A stretch of DNA of 38,436 bases from Candidatus Firestoneibacteriota bacterium (GTDB taxonomy: Bacteria; Oederibacteriota; D2-FULL-39-29). Position numbers and translations under genes: made by a program. Shown here one piece after another: positions 15,648-23,975 of the stretch. The first letter of the stretch is position 1, and each line of letters starts with the position of its first letter. The stretch is from assembly GCA_903891415.1 (NCBI GenBank), contig CAITEH010000022.1, positions 1-38,436 on the forward strand. The letters run 5' to 3'. The notes beneath the pieces are model-generated. The model saw only the letters and a program-made list of their open reading frames with translations. It ran no database searches and was not told the origin of the DNA.

Positions 15648-16814
15648 CTATTTCTTGGAGGCTATTTCTTTTATCAAGCCCAGCGCTATTTCGTTCCGCT
15701 GGATCTGGTTGGTACCTTCATATATCTGGGTGATCTTGGCATCACGCATCATTTTTTCCACAGGATATTCTTTCATGTAGCCGTAGCCGCCCAAGATCTG
15801 GACCGCATCAACCGTTACCTTCATTGCCACGTCTGAACAGTAAAGTTTGCTCATGGCGGATTCTTTGGCAAAGGCCTTGGCATCCCCGGCCGCATCTATT
15901 GTTCTGGCGGTCGCGTAGAGCAGCGCTCTTGCCGCTTCCACTTCGGTGGCCATATTCGCGAGCATATGCTGGACGGCCTGGAAGGAGCTTATAGGCTGGC
16001 CAAATTGTTTTCTCTGTCTCGAATAAGCAAGCGCTTCTTCAAAAGCACCGGCGGCAATACCCAGGGCCTGGGCCGCGACACCCGGCCTGCTGTTGTAAAG
16101 CGTGTTTACCGCGACAATGGCACCCATGCCTTCTTTTGACAGGACCTGGTCCTTGTGGATCTTGCAATCCTGAAAAACCAGCTCGCGCGTAGCCGAAGCC
16201 CTGATCCCCATTTTATTTTCTTTTTTTCCAAAGGTAAAACCGGGGGTATCCCGTTCAATAATAAAGGCCGTAAGGCCTCTTGAACCCCGCGCTCTATCCG
16301 TAACCGCGATAACAGAATAGATCTGGGCTTCCCCGCCATTCGTGATCCACTGCTTGGTACCGTTAAGTATATAGTGATCGCCGTCTTTTTTCGCAGTAGT
16401 CTGCATGCCGAGAGCATCCGAACCGGCATTAGCTTCGGTCAGGCCAAAAGCTGCCAGGTTCTTTCCTGACGCAATATCCGGCAGGTATTTTTTCTTCTGC
16501 GCGTCGCTGGCAAAAAGAAGTATAGGAAAAGTACCGAGCGCGGTGGCCGCCATAGAAAGCGCGATAGCGGAACAGACCTTGCTCATCTCTTCAACCGCCA
16601 GGCAAAGCCCCATGATCCCTTTGCCCATGCCCCCGTATTCTTCAGGTATATAAAGGCCGCAAAGGCCGGCTTCTCCCATGGCTTTTACCTCCGCCGTAGG
16701 GAAGTGCCCTTCCTCGTCATATTTTTCTCTGACGGGCTTAATATATTTTTCGGCAAATTCTTTAGCCGTTTCCACGATCATTTTTTCTTCTTCACTAAAA
16801 AAATAGTTCATCAT
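15648..16814 (-). CDS. Acyl-CoA dehydrogenase (butyryl-CoA dehydrogenase-like)
   Basis: A 388-residue flavoprotein matching the short-chain acyl-CoA dehydrogenase family in length and motifs. These are 'FGLTEANAGSDA' and 'KQWITNG' for FAD binding, and the C-terminal 'QILGGYGYMKEYPVEKMMRDAK'. The catalytic Glu is in 'QIYEGTNQIQR'. With etfB and etfA downstream it looks like a Bcd-Etf complex, which in anaerobes reduces enoyl-CoA while bifurcating electrons to ferredoxin. No thiolase, crotonase or hydroxyacyl-CoA dehydrogenase is nearby. It begins only 45 bases after rnc. That gap contains a TATAAT (16853-16848) without a matching -35, and no terminator, so it may be co-transcribed with the fatty-acid operon. 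Confidence 0.95.
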   Translation of the reverse strand: MMNYFFSEEEKMIVETAKEFAEKYIKPVREKYDEEGHFPTAEVKAMGEAGLCGLYIPEEYGGMGKGIMGLCLAVEEMSKVCSAIALSMAATALGTFPILLFASDAQKKKYLPDIASGKNLAAFGLTEANAGSDALGMQTTAKKDGDHYILNGTKQWITNGGEAQIYSVIAVTDRARGSRGLTAFIIERDTPGFTFGKKENKMGIRASATRELVFQDCKIHKDQVLSKEGMGAIVAVNTLYNSRPGVAAQALGIAAGAFEEALAYSRQRKQFGQPISSFQAVQHMLANMATEVEAARALLYATARTIDAAGDAKAFAKESAMSKLYCSDVAMKVTVDAVQILGGYGYMKEYPVEKMMRDAKITQIYEGTNQIQRNEIALGLIKEIASKK

Positions 16815-16859
16815 ATAACCACTCTCCTTATAAATTACTTCTTATATATTATACCGCTG

Positions 16860-17567
16860 TTATTTCTTAAGAGCTTGAAGCGCCTCTTTGGCGGCTTCTA
16901 ATTCGGCTTCTTTTTTACTTTTTCCTCTGCCTTCCCCCAGGACTTTGCCGTTAAAAACGGCTCTTACCAGAAAATTCTTTTTGTGCTCCGGCCCGGTTTC
17001 CGAAGCAACCTCATAAAACGGCCTTTTTTTATGCTTTTTTTGTATTATCTCCTGGAGTTCGGACTTATAATCCTTTGCTTCTCTTTCATCAACCACAAGC
17101 TCGTTCAAAAAAGCCATTTTTATAAATACTGCCGCGTTTTCAAGCCCGCTGTCAAGATAGATCCCGCCCGTAAGCGCCTCAAATACATTTGAAAGCGAGG
17201 AATCTCTTTCACGCCCGCCCGAGGCTACTTCGCCTTTCCCCAGAAGCAGGTATTTTCCAAGCTCAAGCTTTCCGGCCGCGCTGCTTAAGGATTGCTTGCT
17301 TACAGCCAGAGATTTTACTCTGGTCAAAAAACCCTCGTTTTCTTTTTCGTACTTTTCGTAAAGATACCGGTTTGTAACAAGCGCTATTACCGCATCCCCG
17401 AGAAATTCCAGGCGTTCGTTAGACTCCATATTATGAAGCTGTTTCTCGTTAACGTAAGAAGTATGCGTGAAAGCCCGGACTAAAAGGCCCGGATCTTTAA
17501 ACCGGTATTTTATTTTTTGCTGGATCTCTTCAAGCCGGGCCGGGCTGATATGCTCAGATTTAATCAT
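16860..17567 (-). CDS. rnc: Ribonuclease III
   Basis: A 235-residue enzyme cutting double-stranded RNA, acting in rRNA maturation and mRNA decay. The catalytic signature is '[12 protein letters not shown]', and the '[18 protein letters not shown]' segment carries the second set of metal-binding acids. A dsRNA-binding domain follows at about residues 160-233 ('[22 protein letters not shown]', '[14 protein letters not shown]'-like end). Its ATG overlaps the fabF stop (ATGA), so it is coupled as the last gene of the fab operon, an arrangement common in bacteria. Confidence 0.97.
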   Translation of the reverse strand: MIKSEHISPARLEEIQQKIKYRFKDPGLLVRAFTHTSYVNEKQLHNMESNERLEFLGDAVIALVTNRYLYEKYEKENEGFLTRVKSLAVSKQSLSSAAGKLELGKYLLLGKGEVASGGRERDSSLSNVFEALTGGIYLDSGLENAAVFIKMAFLNELVVDEREAKDYKSELQEIIQKKHKKRPFYEVASETGPEHKKNFLVRAVFNGKVLGEGRGKSKKEAELEAAKEALQALKK

Positions 17568-18802
17568 CCAACGTATTTTTTGACCGCAACTGTCGCGTTA
17601 TGGCCGCCGAACCCGAAGGAGTTAGAAAGCGCATAATTTATACTCTTCTGTTTTCCCTTGTTAGGGACATAATCCAGGTCGCATTTTGGATCGGGATTTT
17701 CCAGATTTATGGTCGGAGGTATAAAACTATTCCCTATTGAAAGTACCGTAGCAATGAATTCCACACCGCCTGCCGCCCCGAGTAAATGGCCGATCATTGA
17801 TTTTGTTGAACTTACGGAAAGCTTGTAGGCATGCTCCTTAAATACGGTCTTGATGGCCTGGGTTTCCCCCGCGTCACCAAGCGGAGTCGCCGTACCATGG
17901 GCATTTATATAATCAACTTCTTCTATTTTTATTCCGGCATCATTTACTGCATTTTGCATAGCTCTCGCGCCGCCTTCCCCGTCCGGCGGGGGAGCTGTCA
18001 TATGAAAAGCGTCTGAAGAAAGGCCGTAACCGACCATTTCCGCGTAAATTTTTGCACCACGGGCTTTAGCATGTTCAAGTTCTTCCAGAACTATTATTCC
18101 GGAACCTTCTCCCATGACAAAGCCATCCCTGCCCGCATCAAAAGGCCGGCTGGCGTGTTTTGGATCATCATTTCTACAGGACATGGCCTGGGCAGAACAA
18201 AAACCTGCCATTGCCAGTTCCACAATAGTACACTCGGAACCGCCCGCCACCATAACATCAGCATCACCGTACTGAATATGCCTGAAGGAGGAACCGATAC
18301 TGTTATTACCCGAAGCGCACGCTGTCACAACACAGGCGCTCGGGCCTTTTAGGCCGAATTGAATGGAGATCATACCCGAAGCCATATTGGAGATCATCAT
18401 GGCAATAAAGAAGGGGCTTACCCGGCCCGGTCCTTTTTCAATAAGATTATGGGTTTGTTCCATAAGCGTGGTCAAACCGCCGATACCGGAACCGACAAAA
18501 ACACCCATCCTGGAAGTATCTTTTGTAAGATCCAAACCCGAATCTTTGAGGGCCTGGGAAGCGGCCGCTATGGCATACTGGGTAAAACCATCCATACGCC
18601 GGGCACTTTTTTTATCCGTATATAAAGCAGGATCAAATCCTTTGACCTCACAGGCTATCTGTGTAGAAAGGCGGGAAGCATCAAAGCGGGTTATCTTATC
18701 CGCGCAGCTGACGCCGGCGCATAAGCTTTTCCAGAAACTATCAATATCATTACCGGCCGGGGAGATCACCCCGAGGCCGGTAACTACAACTCTACGTTTC
18801 AT
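17564..18802 (-). CDS. fabF: 3-oxoacyl-[ACP] synthase II (KAS II)
   Basis: A 412-residue condensing enzyme that elongates acyl-ACP with malonyl-ACP. The Cys-His-His triad is visible: Cys in '[12 protein letters not shown]', first His in '[12 protein letters not shown]', second His in '[10 protein letters not shown]'. The C-terminal '[15 protein letters not shown]' is canonical. It follows acpP by 17 bases, and its stop overlaps the rnc start. The ribosome binding site is weak, so its translation may lean on acpP. Confidence 0.98.
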   Translation of the reverse strand: MKRRVVVTGLGVISPAGNDIDSFWKSLCAGVSCADKITRFDASRLSTQIACEVKGFDPALYTDKKSARRMDGFTQYAIAAASQALKDSGLDLTKDTSRMGVFVGSGIGGLTTLMEQTHNLIEKGPGRVSPFFIAMMISNMASGMISIQFGLKGPSACVVTACASGNNSIGSSFRHIQYGDADVMVAGGSECTIVELAMAGFCSAQAMSCRNDDPKHASRPFDAGRDGFVMGEGSGIIVLEELEHAKARGAKIYAEMVGYGLSSDAFHMTAPPPDGEGGARAMQNAVNDAGIKIEEVDYINAHGTATPLGDAGETQAIKTVFKEHAYKLSVSSTKSMIGHLLGAAGGVEFIATVLSIGNSFIPPTINLENPDPKCDLDYVPNKGKQKSINYALSNSFGFGGHNATVAVKKYVG

Positions 18803-18819
18803 GTTTTAACCGTTTCCGA

Positions 18820-19059
18820 TCAGGAGTTCGTTTTTTCTTTCAAATATGCAACAACATTAGAGACTGCCTTGATCTTTTCGGCGTCCGTATCCGGTATTTC
18901 AATACCGAATTCTTCTTCAAATGCCATCACAAGCTCAACGGTATCAAGAGAGTCTGCGCCCAGATCATCAACAAAGGATGCGGTCGGGGTAACCTGGGAC
19001 TCTTCTACGCCCAGTTGTTCAACTATTATTTTTTTTACTCTTTCTTCAATAGTGGCCAT
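18820..19059 (-). CDS. acpP: Acyl carrier protein
   Basis: A 79-residue acidic helical protein that carries growing acyl chains. Ser37 in '[14 protein letters not shown]' is the phosphopantetheine attachment site. It has a strong ribosome binding site (AAGGAGG) and, unlike its operon mates, its own consensus promoter with a 140-base leader. That fits the high level of ACP that cells need relative to the Fab enzymes. Confidence 0.98.
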   Translation of the reverse strand: MATIEERVKKIIVEQLGVEESQVTPTASFVDDLGADSLDTVELVMAFEEEFGIEIPDTDAEKIKAVSNVVAYLKEKTNS

Positions 19060-19200
19060 GGTAAACCTCCTTATTTTTTACTTCAAACCTAAGCGGACCA
19101 TACTACCCGCTTTAAGCAAAGAACCCAAATTTAAAGCTTAACTTGTGGCCAAGCCGCCAATCCGGCCCTTAACACGGGGGATAGCCCTCTGTTAAAAGAT
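19060..19200 (-). promoter_or_regulatory. acpP: 140-base structured 5' leader of acpP
   Basis: From the predicted start near 19200 the transcript begins almost at once with a hairpin. Its arms are TTAACA (19196-19191) and TGTTAA (19175-19170), with an inner GGG/CCC stem. A GGCC/GGCC stem-loop lies at about 19165-19145. The remainder is AU-rich up to AAGGAGG. A long folded leader is unusual before acpP. It could stabilise the message or mediate control; no known riboswitch class is recognised. Confidence 0.45.
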
Positions 19201-19205
19201 TACAT

Positions 19206-19234
19206 ATTCTAATGAACAAAAGCCCATTTGTCAA
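19206..19234 (-). promoter_or_regulatory. acpP: Strong internal sigma-70 promoter for acpP-fabF-rnc
   Basis: Minus strand TTGACA (19234-19229), 17-base spacer, TAGAAT (19211-19206): perfect -35 and a -10 with one mismatch. Confidence 0.85.
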
Positions 19235-19337
19235 GTCAATTATGCTTCATTTTTTCTTAATATTGCTTATTTTTCAATACTTATTGCGTTTTTGGCCTCT
19301 TTTTTACCGCAAAATCCCGCTTTTTCATACTTTTAGC

Positions 19338-20084
19338 TTAGGCCATTACCATCCCGCCGTCTATTGCAATTACCTGGCCGGTTACATAATCAGCCAGCGG
19401 AGAAGCCAGAAAAAGAACAACATTTGCCACATCCTGGGGCTGCCCCATCCTGTTCAAGGGCACAAATTTGAGCATTGCCTGGCGCTGCTCTTCGGTAAGC
19501 TTATCTGTCATTGCTGTCTGTATGTAACCCGGAGCGACCGCGTTTACATTTATGTTGCGGTTGGCATACTCCTTGGCAATAGAGCGTGTTATACCTAAAA
19601 CACCGGACTTGGAAGCGGCATAGTTGACCTGCCCGGCATTCCCCATAAGTCCTATTACCGAAGAAATATTGATGATCCTGCCGTATCGCGCTTTCATCAT
19701 GGTTTTGACCGCAGCTTTTGTGCAATTGAAGGTGCCTTTTAGATTAATAGAGATCACAAGATCCCAGTCCTGCTCGCTCATACGGATCAGAAGCCCGTCC
19801 CTGGTCACGCCGGCATTATTAACTAAAATATCCAGTTTTCCAAGATCTTTTACAACATTTTCTACAAGCGCGTCACATTCCGCGGTAACCGATACATTGG
19901 TCTTGTAAGCCCTGGAGCTTACACCAAGTTTTTCCAGTTCTCCCGCCGTCTCCTGCGCTTTTTCCAGGTTTACGTCGCAAATAGCAACGTGAGCGCCTTC
20001 TTTAGCCAAAGTTTCGGCAATCGCCTTTCCAATGCCCTGAGCTGCGCCTGTCACCAGAGCCACTTTATCTTTTAACATTCCCAT
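19338..20084 (-). CDS. fabG: 3-oxoacyl-[ACP] reductase
   Basis: A 248-residue short-chain dehydrogenase that reduces beta-ketoacyl-ACP with NADPH. The cofactor motif is 'TGAAQGIGKA'; the catalytic Asn-Ser-Tyr-Lys set appears in 'NLKGTFNCT', 'NISSVIG' and 'YAASKSG'. 'NNAG' and the C-terminal 'VTGQVIAIDGGMVMA' are canonical. GGAGGG precedes the start. It is separated from fabD upstream by a 93-base hairpin-rich gap and from acpP downstream by 278 bases, so the operon is loosest around this gene. Confidence 0.98.
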   Translation of the reverse strand: MGMLKDKVALVTGAAQGIGKAIAETLAKEGAHVAICDVNLEKAQETAGELEKLGVSSRAYKTNVSVTAECDALVENVVKDLGKLDILVNNAGVTRDGLLIRMSEQDWDLVISINLKGTFNCTKAAVKTMMKARYGRIINISSVIGLMGNAGQVNYAASKSGVLGITRSIAKEYANRNINVNAVAPGYIQTAMTDKLTEEQRQAMLKFVPLNRMGQPQDVANVVLFLASPLADYVTGQVIAIDGGMVMA

Positions 20085-20138
20085 AATAGCACCCTCCGAT
20101 AAATAAATTTCGAATTACCAACAAAATAAAGACACTGG

Positions 20139-20184
20139 ATCCCGGATCTCGGTCCGGGATGAAATAACCTGTTTCGGTTATTTC
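20139..20184. repeat. Two adjacent perfect hairpins between fabD and fabG
   Basis: ATCCCGGA-TCTCGG-TCCGGGAT (20139-20160, 8-bp stem) abuts GAAATAACC-TGTTTC-GGTTATTTC (20161-20184, 9-bp stem). The second covers the fabD stop codon. The first, with its flanking CACTGGATCCCGG, resembles the 'TCATCCCGGA...TCCGGGATCCAG' intergenic hairpin common in many bacterial genomes. Neither has a T-run, so they more likely affect message processing or stability than termination. Confidence 0.7.
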
Positions 20185-21092
20185 ACTTCGGTTTTAAATT
20201 TTTCCAGCGTCTCGGTATTTTCTATATTATATACTCTGGCTTCTTTTTTGATCTTCCTGACCAGTCCGGAAAGGACTTTGCCGGGGCCGACCTCAACGAA
20301 TAACTCAATTCCTTCTTTTAGCATTCTGTTGATACTATCTTCCCAGAGGACGCTTGACACTACCTGTTTTACCAGCAGGTCTTTTGCCATATTGCCGGTT
20401 TTTACATGTTCGGCAGTGACATTGGCTATGATAGCGGTCGCGGGATCGTTAAATTTAATTTTGTTCAGCTCGGCGGCAAGCTTTTCCTGCGCCGGTTTCA
20501 TCAGGGGTGAATGAAAAGGCCCGCTTACGGCAAGGGGTATGGCTTTGCCCCCCGCTCCTTTCGCCAGTTTGCACATTTCTTCAACACCTTCCCTGGTGCC
20601 TGACACAACTATCTGCCCCGGTGAATTGTAATTTGCCGGAACGACAAGGCCGGTTCTTGAAGCTTCCCTGCAAAGCTGGTCAACTTTATCTCTGGTGAGC
20701 ATGAGTATTGCGGCCATGGTTCCGCCGGAAGCGGCTTTCATAAATTCTCCGCGTTTCTTAACAGCCTTTACCGCATCACTAAAGTCAAGCACGCCCGCGG
20801 CCACTAACGCCGAATATTCACCGAGCGAATGGCCGGCTACAACATCCGGTTTTAAAAAAGGCAGGACTTCCTGCAAAATAGCGATAGAAGCGGTAAGTAT
20901 CGCCGGCTGGGCATTTTCCGTGCTCTTTAAAAGCTCATCCGGCCCTAAAAAACATATATCGGAGATCTTTTGGCCCAGCGCCGCGTCCGCCGTATCAAAA
21001 ATGCTCTTGGCTTTGGCAAATTTGCCAAAAAATTCAGCACCCATACCTACTGTTTGAGAACCCTGACCGGGAAAAAGAACAGCTGTTTTCAT
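20178..21092 (-). CDS. fabD: Malonyl-CoA:ACP transacylase
   Basis: A 304-residue enzyme that loads malonyl groups onto ACP. Motifs are 'FPGQGSQTVGMG' at the N-terminus, the nucleophile Ser in 'VAGHSLGEYSA', and the catalytic His in 'VSGPFHSPLM'. I place the start at the ATG at 21092, which overlaps the fabH stop as ATGA; a GTG at 21101 would add three residues only. The C-terminus ends inside a hairpin. Confidence 0.97.
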   Translation of the reverse strand: MKTAVLFPGQGSQTVGMGAEFFGKFAKAKSIFDTADAALGQKISDICFLGPDELLKSTENAQPAILTASIAILQEVLPFLKPDVVAGHSLGEYSALVAAGVLDFSDAVKAVKKRGEFMKAASGGTMAAILMLTRDKVDQLCREASRTGLVVPANYNSPGQIVVSGTREGVEEMCKLAKGAGGKAIPLAVSGPFHSPLMKPAQEKLAAELNKIKFNDPATAIIANVTAEHVKTGNMAKDLLVKQVVSSVLWEDSINRMLKEGIELFVEVGPGKVLSGLVRKIKKEARVYNIENTETLEKFKTEVK

Positions 21093-22078
21093 ATGCCCCA
21101 CTTTATCACCGCCGCGCCCATGGTAAGCCCGGCGCCAAATGCGGTAATTACCAGAATATCGCCTTTTTTTAATCTTCCTGCCGCGTACGCTTCGGTCATG
21201 GCTATTGGAATTGAAGCTGCGGAAGTATTTCCGTATTTATCAAGATTTATAAAAACTTTCTCCGGTGGAAGCTTCATGCGCTTCGCTATGGACTCTATTA
21301 TCCGGATATTTGCCTGGTGGGGAATGACCAGGGAGACATCTTCATATTTCAAGCCTGCTTTATGCAAAGCGGCATCTATGGCCCTTTCCATCCCCTTAAC
21401 GGCATTTTTAAATACCTCATTACCTTCCATTTTAATAAAATTAGTGCGGTTTTCCAATACTTCTTTCGAAAAAGGAACACGCGAACCCCCTGCCGGAACC
21501 TGCAACAAATGAGTTTTGGAAGCATCAGAATATGTATAGGTAGAAAGCACGCCTGCATCCTCGCTTGTGGCCTGGAGCACTGCCGCGCCCGCACCGTCGC
21601 CAAAGAGCACGCAGGTATTCCTGTCGGTCCAATCTGTGATCTTTGAAAGACAGTCCGCGCCTATTACAAGAATTGTTCTGGCGTCACCGCTGGCGATCAT
21701 TCCTTTGGACAGTGAAAGCCCGTAGATAAAACCCGAGCAGGCCGCGCTCAGGTCAAAAGCAGCCGCCTTTACCGCCTTAATATTATTTTGAACAAAACAA
21801 GCGGCGGAAGGAAAAGGCATATCGGGAGTGACGGTCCCGGTAATAATAAGGTCTATTTCTTCCGGAGCTATTTTGGCCATTTCTATCGCTTTTAAGGCCG
21901 CTGCCGTTGCAAGATCAGAAGTCGCGGTTTTTTCATCTGCAATATGCCGTTCCGACATGCCGGTGCGGCTCTTTATCCATTCGTCCGAAGTCTCCACTAT
22001 TTTTTCAAGATCTTTATTGGTTAATATTTTTTCAGGAGCGGCTAAACCCACTCCGATGATCTTTGCTTTTAAACTCAT
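21089..22078 (-). CDS. fabH: 3-oxoacyl-[ACP] synthase III (KAS III)
   Basis: A 329-residue initiating condensing enzyme that joins acetyl-CoA (or a branched primer) with malonyl-ACP. The triad is Cys in 'DLSAACSGFIYG', His in 'VIPHQANIRI', and Asn in 'YGNTSAASIP'. It overlaps plsX upstream and fabD downstream, each by ATGA. Primer preference cannot be read from the sequence. Confidence 0.98.
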   Translation of the reverse strand: MSLKAKIIGVGLAAPEKILTNKDLEKIVETSDEWIKSRTGMSERHIADEKTATSDLATAAALKAIEMAKIAPEEIDLIITGTVTPDMPFPSAACFVQNNIKAVKAAAFDLSAACSGFIYGLSLSKGMIASGDARTILVIGADCLSKITDWTDRNTCVLFGDGAGAAVLQATSEDAGVLSTYTYSDASKTHLLQVPAGGSRVPFSKEVLENRTNFIKMEGNEVFKNAVKGMERAIDAALHKAGLKYEDVSLVIPHQANIRIIESIAKRMKLPPEKVFINLDKYGNTSAASIPIAMTEAYAAGRLKKGDILVITAFGAGLTMGAAVIKWGI

Positions 22079-23100
22079 TCTGCCTCCGCATATTTTTTAA
22101 TATTTTCTTCAATATGTTTATGCACCAGGCTGCCGCTGCTTTGAGCGGCATTTACCAGGGCGCTTCTGATAGCTTTGGCATTGGCTCCGCCGTGGCTCTT
22201 AAAACAATTGCCATTAACACCAAGGAGAGGCGCGCAGCCCACCTCATCATAATCTACTTTTTTCATAAGCCCTTTTATTACGGGCTTCATCAGGTAGCCC
22301 CCCAGCTTGGTAAAAACCCCCTGTTTGGTTATGTCTTTCTTCATTATAGAAACAAGGTTTTTGGCAAAAGATTCCGCAAATTTAAGCACGATGTTGCCGA
22401 CAAAACCATCGCAAACAACCACATGCGCCTTGCCTCCCAGTATTTCATTACCTTCCACATTCCCGATAAAATTAAGATCGCTCTGCTTGATGAGTTTTGA
22501 AGCTTCAAGCACCAGCTCGTTTCCCTTGGTTTCTTCACCGCCGATATTCAGTATTCCCACCTTTGGATTTTCCACGCCAAAAACATATTTGCAATAAATA
22601 CTGCCCATCACGGCAAATTGCTGAAGATGTTTTGGTTTGCAAACAACATTGGCCCCGACATCCAGTATGAGCATCCGGCCTAAAGAAGAGGGGAAAACTG
22701 CGGCGATCGACGGCCTGGCGACGCCTTTTATGCGGCCTAATTCCAAAAGCGATGCCGCCATTAAAGCTCCGGTATTGCCGGAGGAAACAATCGCCGCTGC
22801 CTCGCCATTTTTCACGAGGCCGATAGCAACCATAAGAGAGGAATCTTTTTTATTTTTAAACACGTCGACCGGAGATTCATGCATACCGACGACCTGGGAA
22901 GCATGTTTTATGCTTATGGGAAGGTTTTTTACTTTATAGGTGATATGATGTTTCGCCGCGACTTTCAGGCATTCTGTCAGCGTGCCTTTGTCGCCGCAAA
23001 GAATTATTTCGATGCCGTATTCTTTCGCCGCGAGAACCGCGCCCTCAACCTGCGCGTAAGGGGCGTTATCGCCGCCCATTGCATCAAGAGCAATTTTCAT
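22075..23100 (-). CDS. plsX: Phosphate acyltransferase (acyl-ACP to acyl phosphate)
   Basis: A 341-residue peripheral membrane enzyme producing acyl phosphate for PlsY, the first step of phospholipid synthesis in most bacteria. The start 'MKIALDAMGGDNAP' and the segments 'SSGNTGALMAA', 'LLDVGANV'-type ('ILDVGANVVCKP') and 'GFVGNIVLKF' are family hallmarks. It sits between rpmF and fabH, the standard order. The ribosome binding site is weak. Confidence 0.97.
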   Translation of the reverse strand: MKIALDAMGGDNAPYAQVEGAVLAAKEYGIEIILCGDKGTLTECLKVAAKHHITYKVKNLPISIKHASQVVGMHESPVDVFKNKKDSSLMVAIGLVKNGEAAAIVSSGNTGALMAASLLELGRIKGVARPSIAAVFPSSLGRMLILDVGANVVCKPKHLQQFAVMGSIYCKYVFGVENPKVGILNIGGEETKGNELVLEASKLIKQSDLNFIGNVEGNEILGGKAHVVVCDGFVGNIVLKFAESFAKNLVSIMKKDITKQGVFTKLGGYLMKPVIKGLMKKVDYDEVGCAPLLGVNGNCFKSHGGANAKAIRSALVNAAQSSGSLVHKHIEENIKKYAEAE

Positions 23101-23140
23101 GGGATTTTACCGGGAGGACCGCCTGGGCAGCCCTGTTCGG

Positions 23141-23314
23141 TCAGACTTCCATTACTTCTTTTTTTCCGTAGTATCCGCAATTCTCACACACTCGATGCGG
23201 CAGCTTCGATTGTTTACATTGCGGGCAAACGGAAAGCATAGGGCTCTTTAATTTCCACTGGGACCTTCTGTGGTCCCTTCTTGAAGCAGAAAATCTTCTT
23301 TTTGGATTTGCCAT
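23141..23314 (-). CDS. rpmF: Ribosomal protein L32
   Basis: A 57-residue ribosomal protein. It starts 'MANPKRRFSASRRDHRRS', the conserved L32 N-terminus, and keeps the zinc-binding cysteines (C30, C33, C43, C46), so it is the zinc (C+) form. AGGAGG lies six bases before the ATG and overlaps the end of the DUF177 gene. The DUF177-rpmF-plsX order is conserved in many bacteria. Confidence 0.97.
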   Translation of the reverse strand: MANPKRRFSASRRDHRRSQWKLKSPMLSVCPQCKQSKLPHRVCENCGYYGKKEVMEV

Positions 23315-23325
23315 TTACTTCCTCC

Positions 23326-23856
23326 TTACATTTTACCTTTTTTCGCTTTCGTGTCTTTTAACAGGTTTTTTAACTCTGCAAACGGTTTAATAACACCGGG
23401 CTTGCAGCTGCATTTATCTTTATTTAAGTTCTTATTACAGCCGGGGCAAATTCCTTTGCAATTTTCCCTGCAAACAACTTTTTCAGGAACGGCAAGCAGT
23501 ACAGCCTGTCTTATTTCATCAAAAAAATCGAGCGTATCACGGGAAAGTATTTCTTCGTCAAGAGCGTCTTTATTCAGCTCTCCGCCGGGAAAAGCTTCTC
23601 CATTTACATATTTATGTTCAAATGTACTGTCTATATTTCCTTTAGAAATACAGCCGCAACGGGCGCAATTTGTTTCAAAACCGGACTTTATCCTGCCCGA
23701 AACTGTTAATTGCCCGGGCACATTGTTTATTGCAACGGTGGAAAGCACCGGGGCAGTGAATTTGACATCTTCTATGTCTATCCCGAGCTTTTCGGCTGTT
23801 TCGTTAATTTGATAGTGTGAAACACCTTGCCGGAGTGTCTTTATATCTATGATCAT
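23326..23856 (-). CDS. DUF177/YceD-family protein
   Basis: A 176-residue protein of the YceD family, which almost always precedes rpmF and is linked to 23S rRNA accumulation or ribosome assembly. Two pairs of cysteines near the middle ('NCARCGC') and a cluster near the end ('CRENCKGICPGCN', 'CSC') suggest metal binding. I place the start at the ATG at 23856, 15 bases downstream of the predicted transcription start; the in-frame ATG at 23955 lies upstream of the promoter and adds residues unlike the family. It is the first gene of the rpmF-plsX-fab operon. Confidence 0.92.
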   Translation of the reverse strand: MIIDIKTLRQGVSHYQINETAEKLGIDIEDVKFTAPVLSTVAINNVPGQLTVSGRIKSGFETNCARCGCISKGNIDSTFEHKYVNGEAFPGGELNKDALDEEILSRDTLDFFDEIRQAVLLAVPEKVVCRENCKGICPGCNKNLNKDKCSCKPGVIKPFAELKNLLKDTKAKKGKM

Positions 23857-23877
23857 TTTGGGCCTTGTAAAACGTTT

Positions 23878-23906
23878 ATTATACCGCAATATGCAAGGCA
23901 AGTCAA
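23878..23906 (-). promoter_or_regulatory. Near-consensus sigma-70 promoter of the DUF177-rpmF-plsX-fab operon
   Basis: Minus strand TTGACT (23906-23901), 17-base spacer, perfect TATAAT (23883-23878). The predicted leader is only about 15 bases. I see no FapR- or FadR-like palindrome overlapping it. Confidence 0.9.
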
Positions 23907-23927
23907 GCCCTGAAGAATTAAAAGCAA

Positions 23928-23959
23928 TAAAAATGGGTGGCAAAGCTTCTGCCACCCAT
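23928..23959 (-). terminator. Intrinsic terminator after the exported protein gene
   Basis: Perfect 10-bp stem ATGGGTGGCA/TGCCACCCAT (23933-23959) with a seven-base loop, followed on the minus strand by TTTTT and further T-rich sequence. It lies 17 bases after the stop codon at 23976 and insulates the fab operon promoter. Confidence 0.92.
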
Positions 23960-23975
23960 GGATGTTGTTGTTCCC

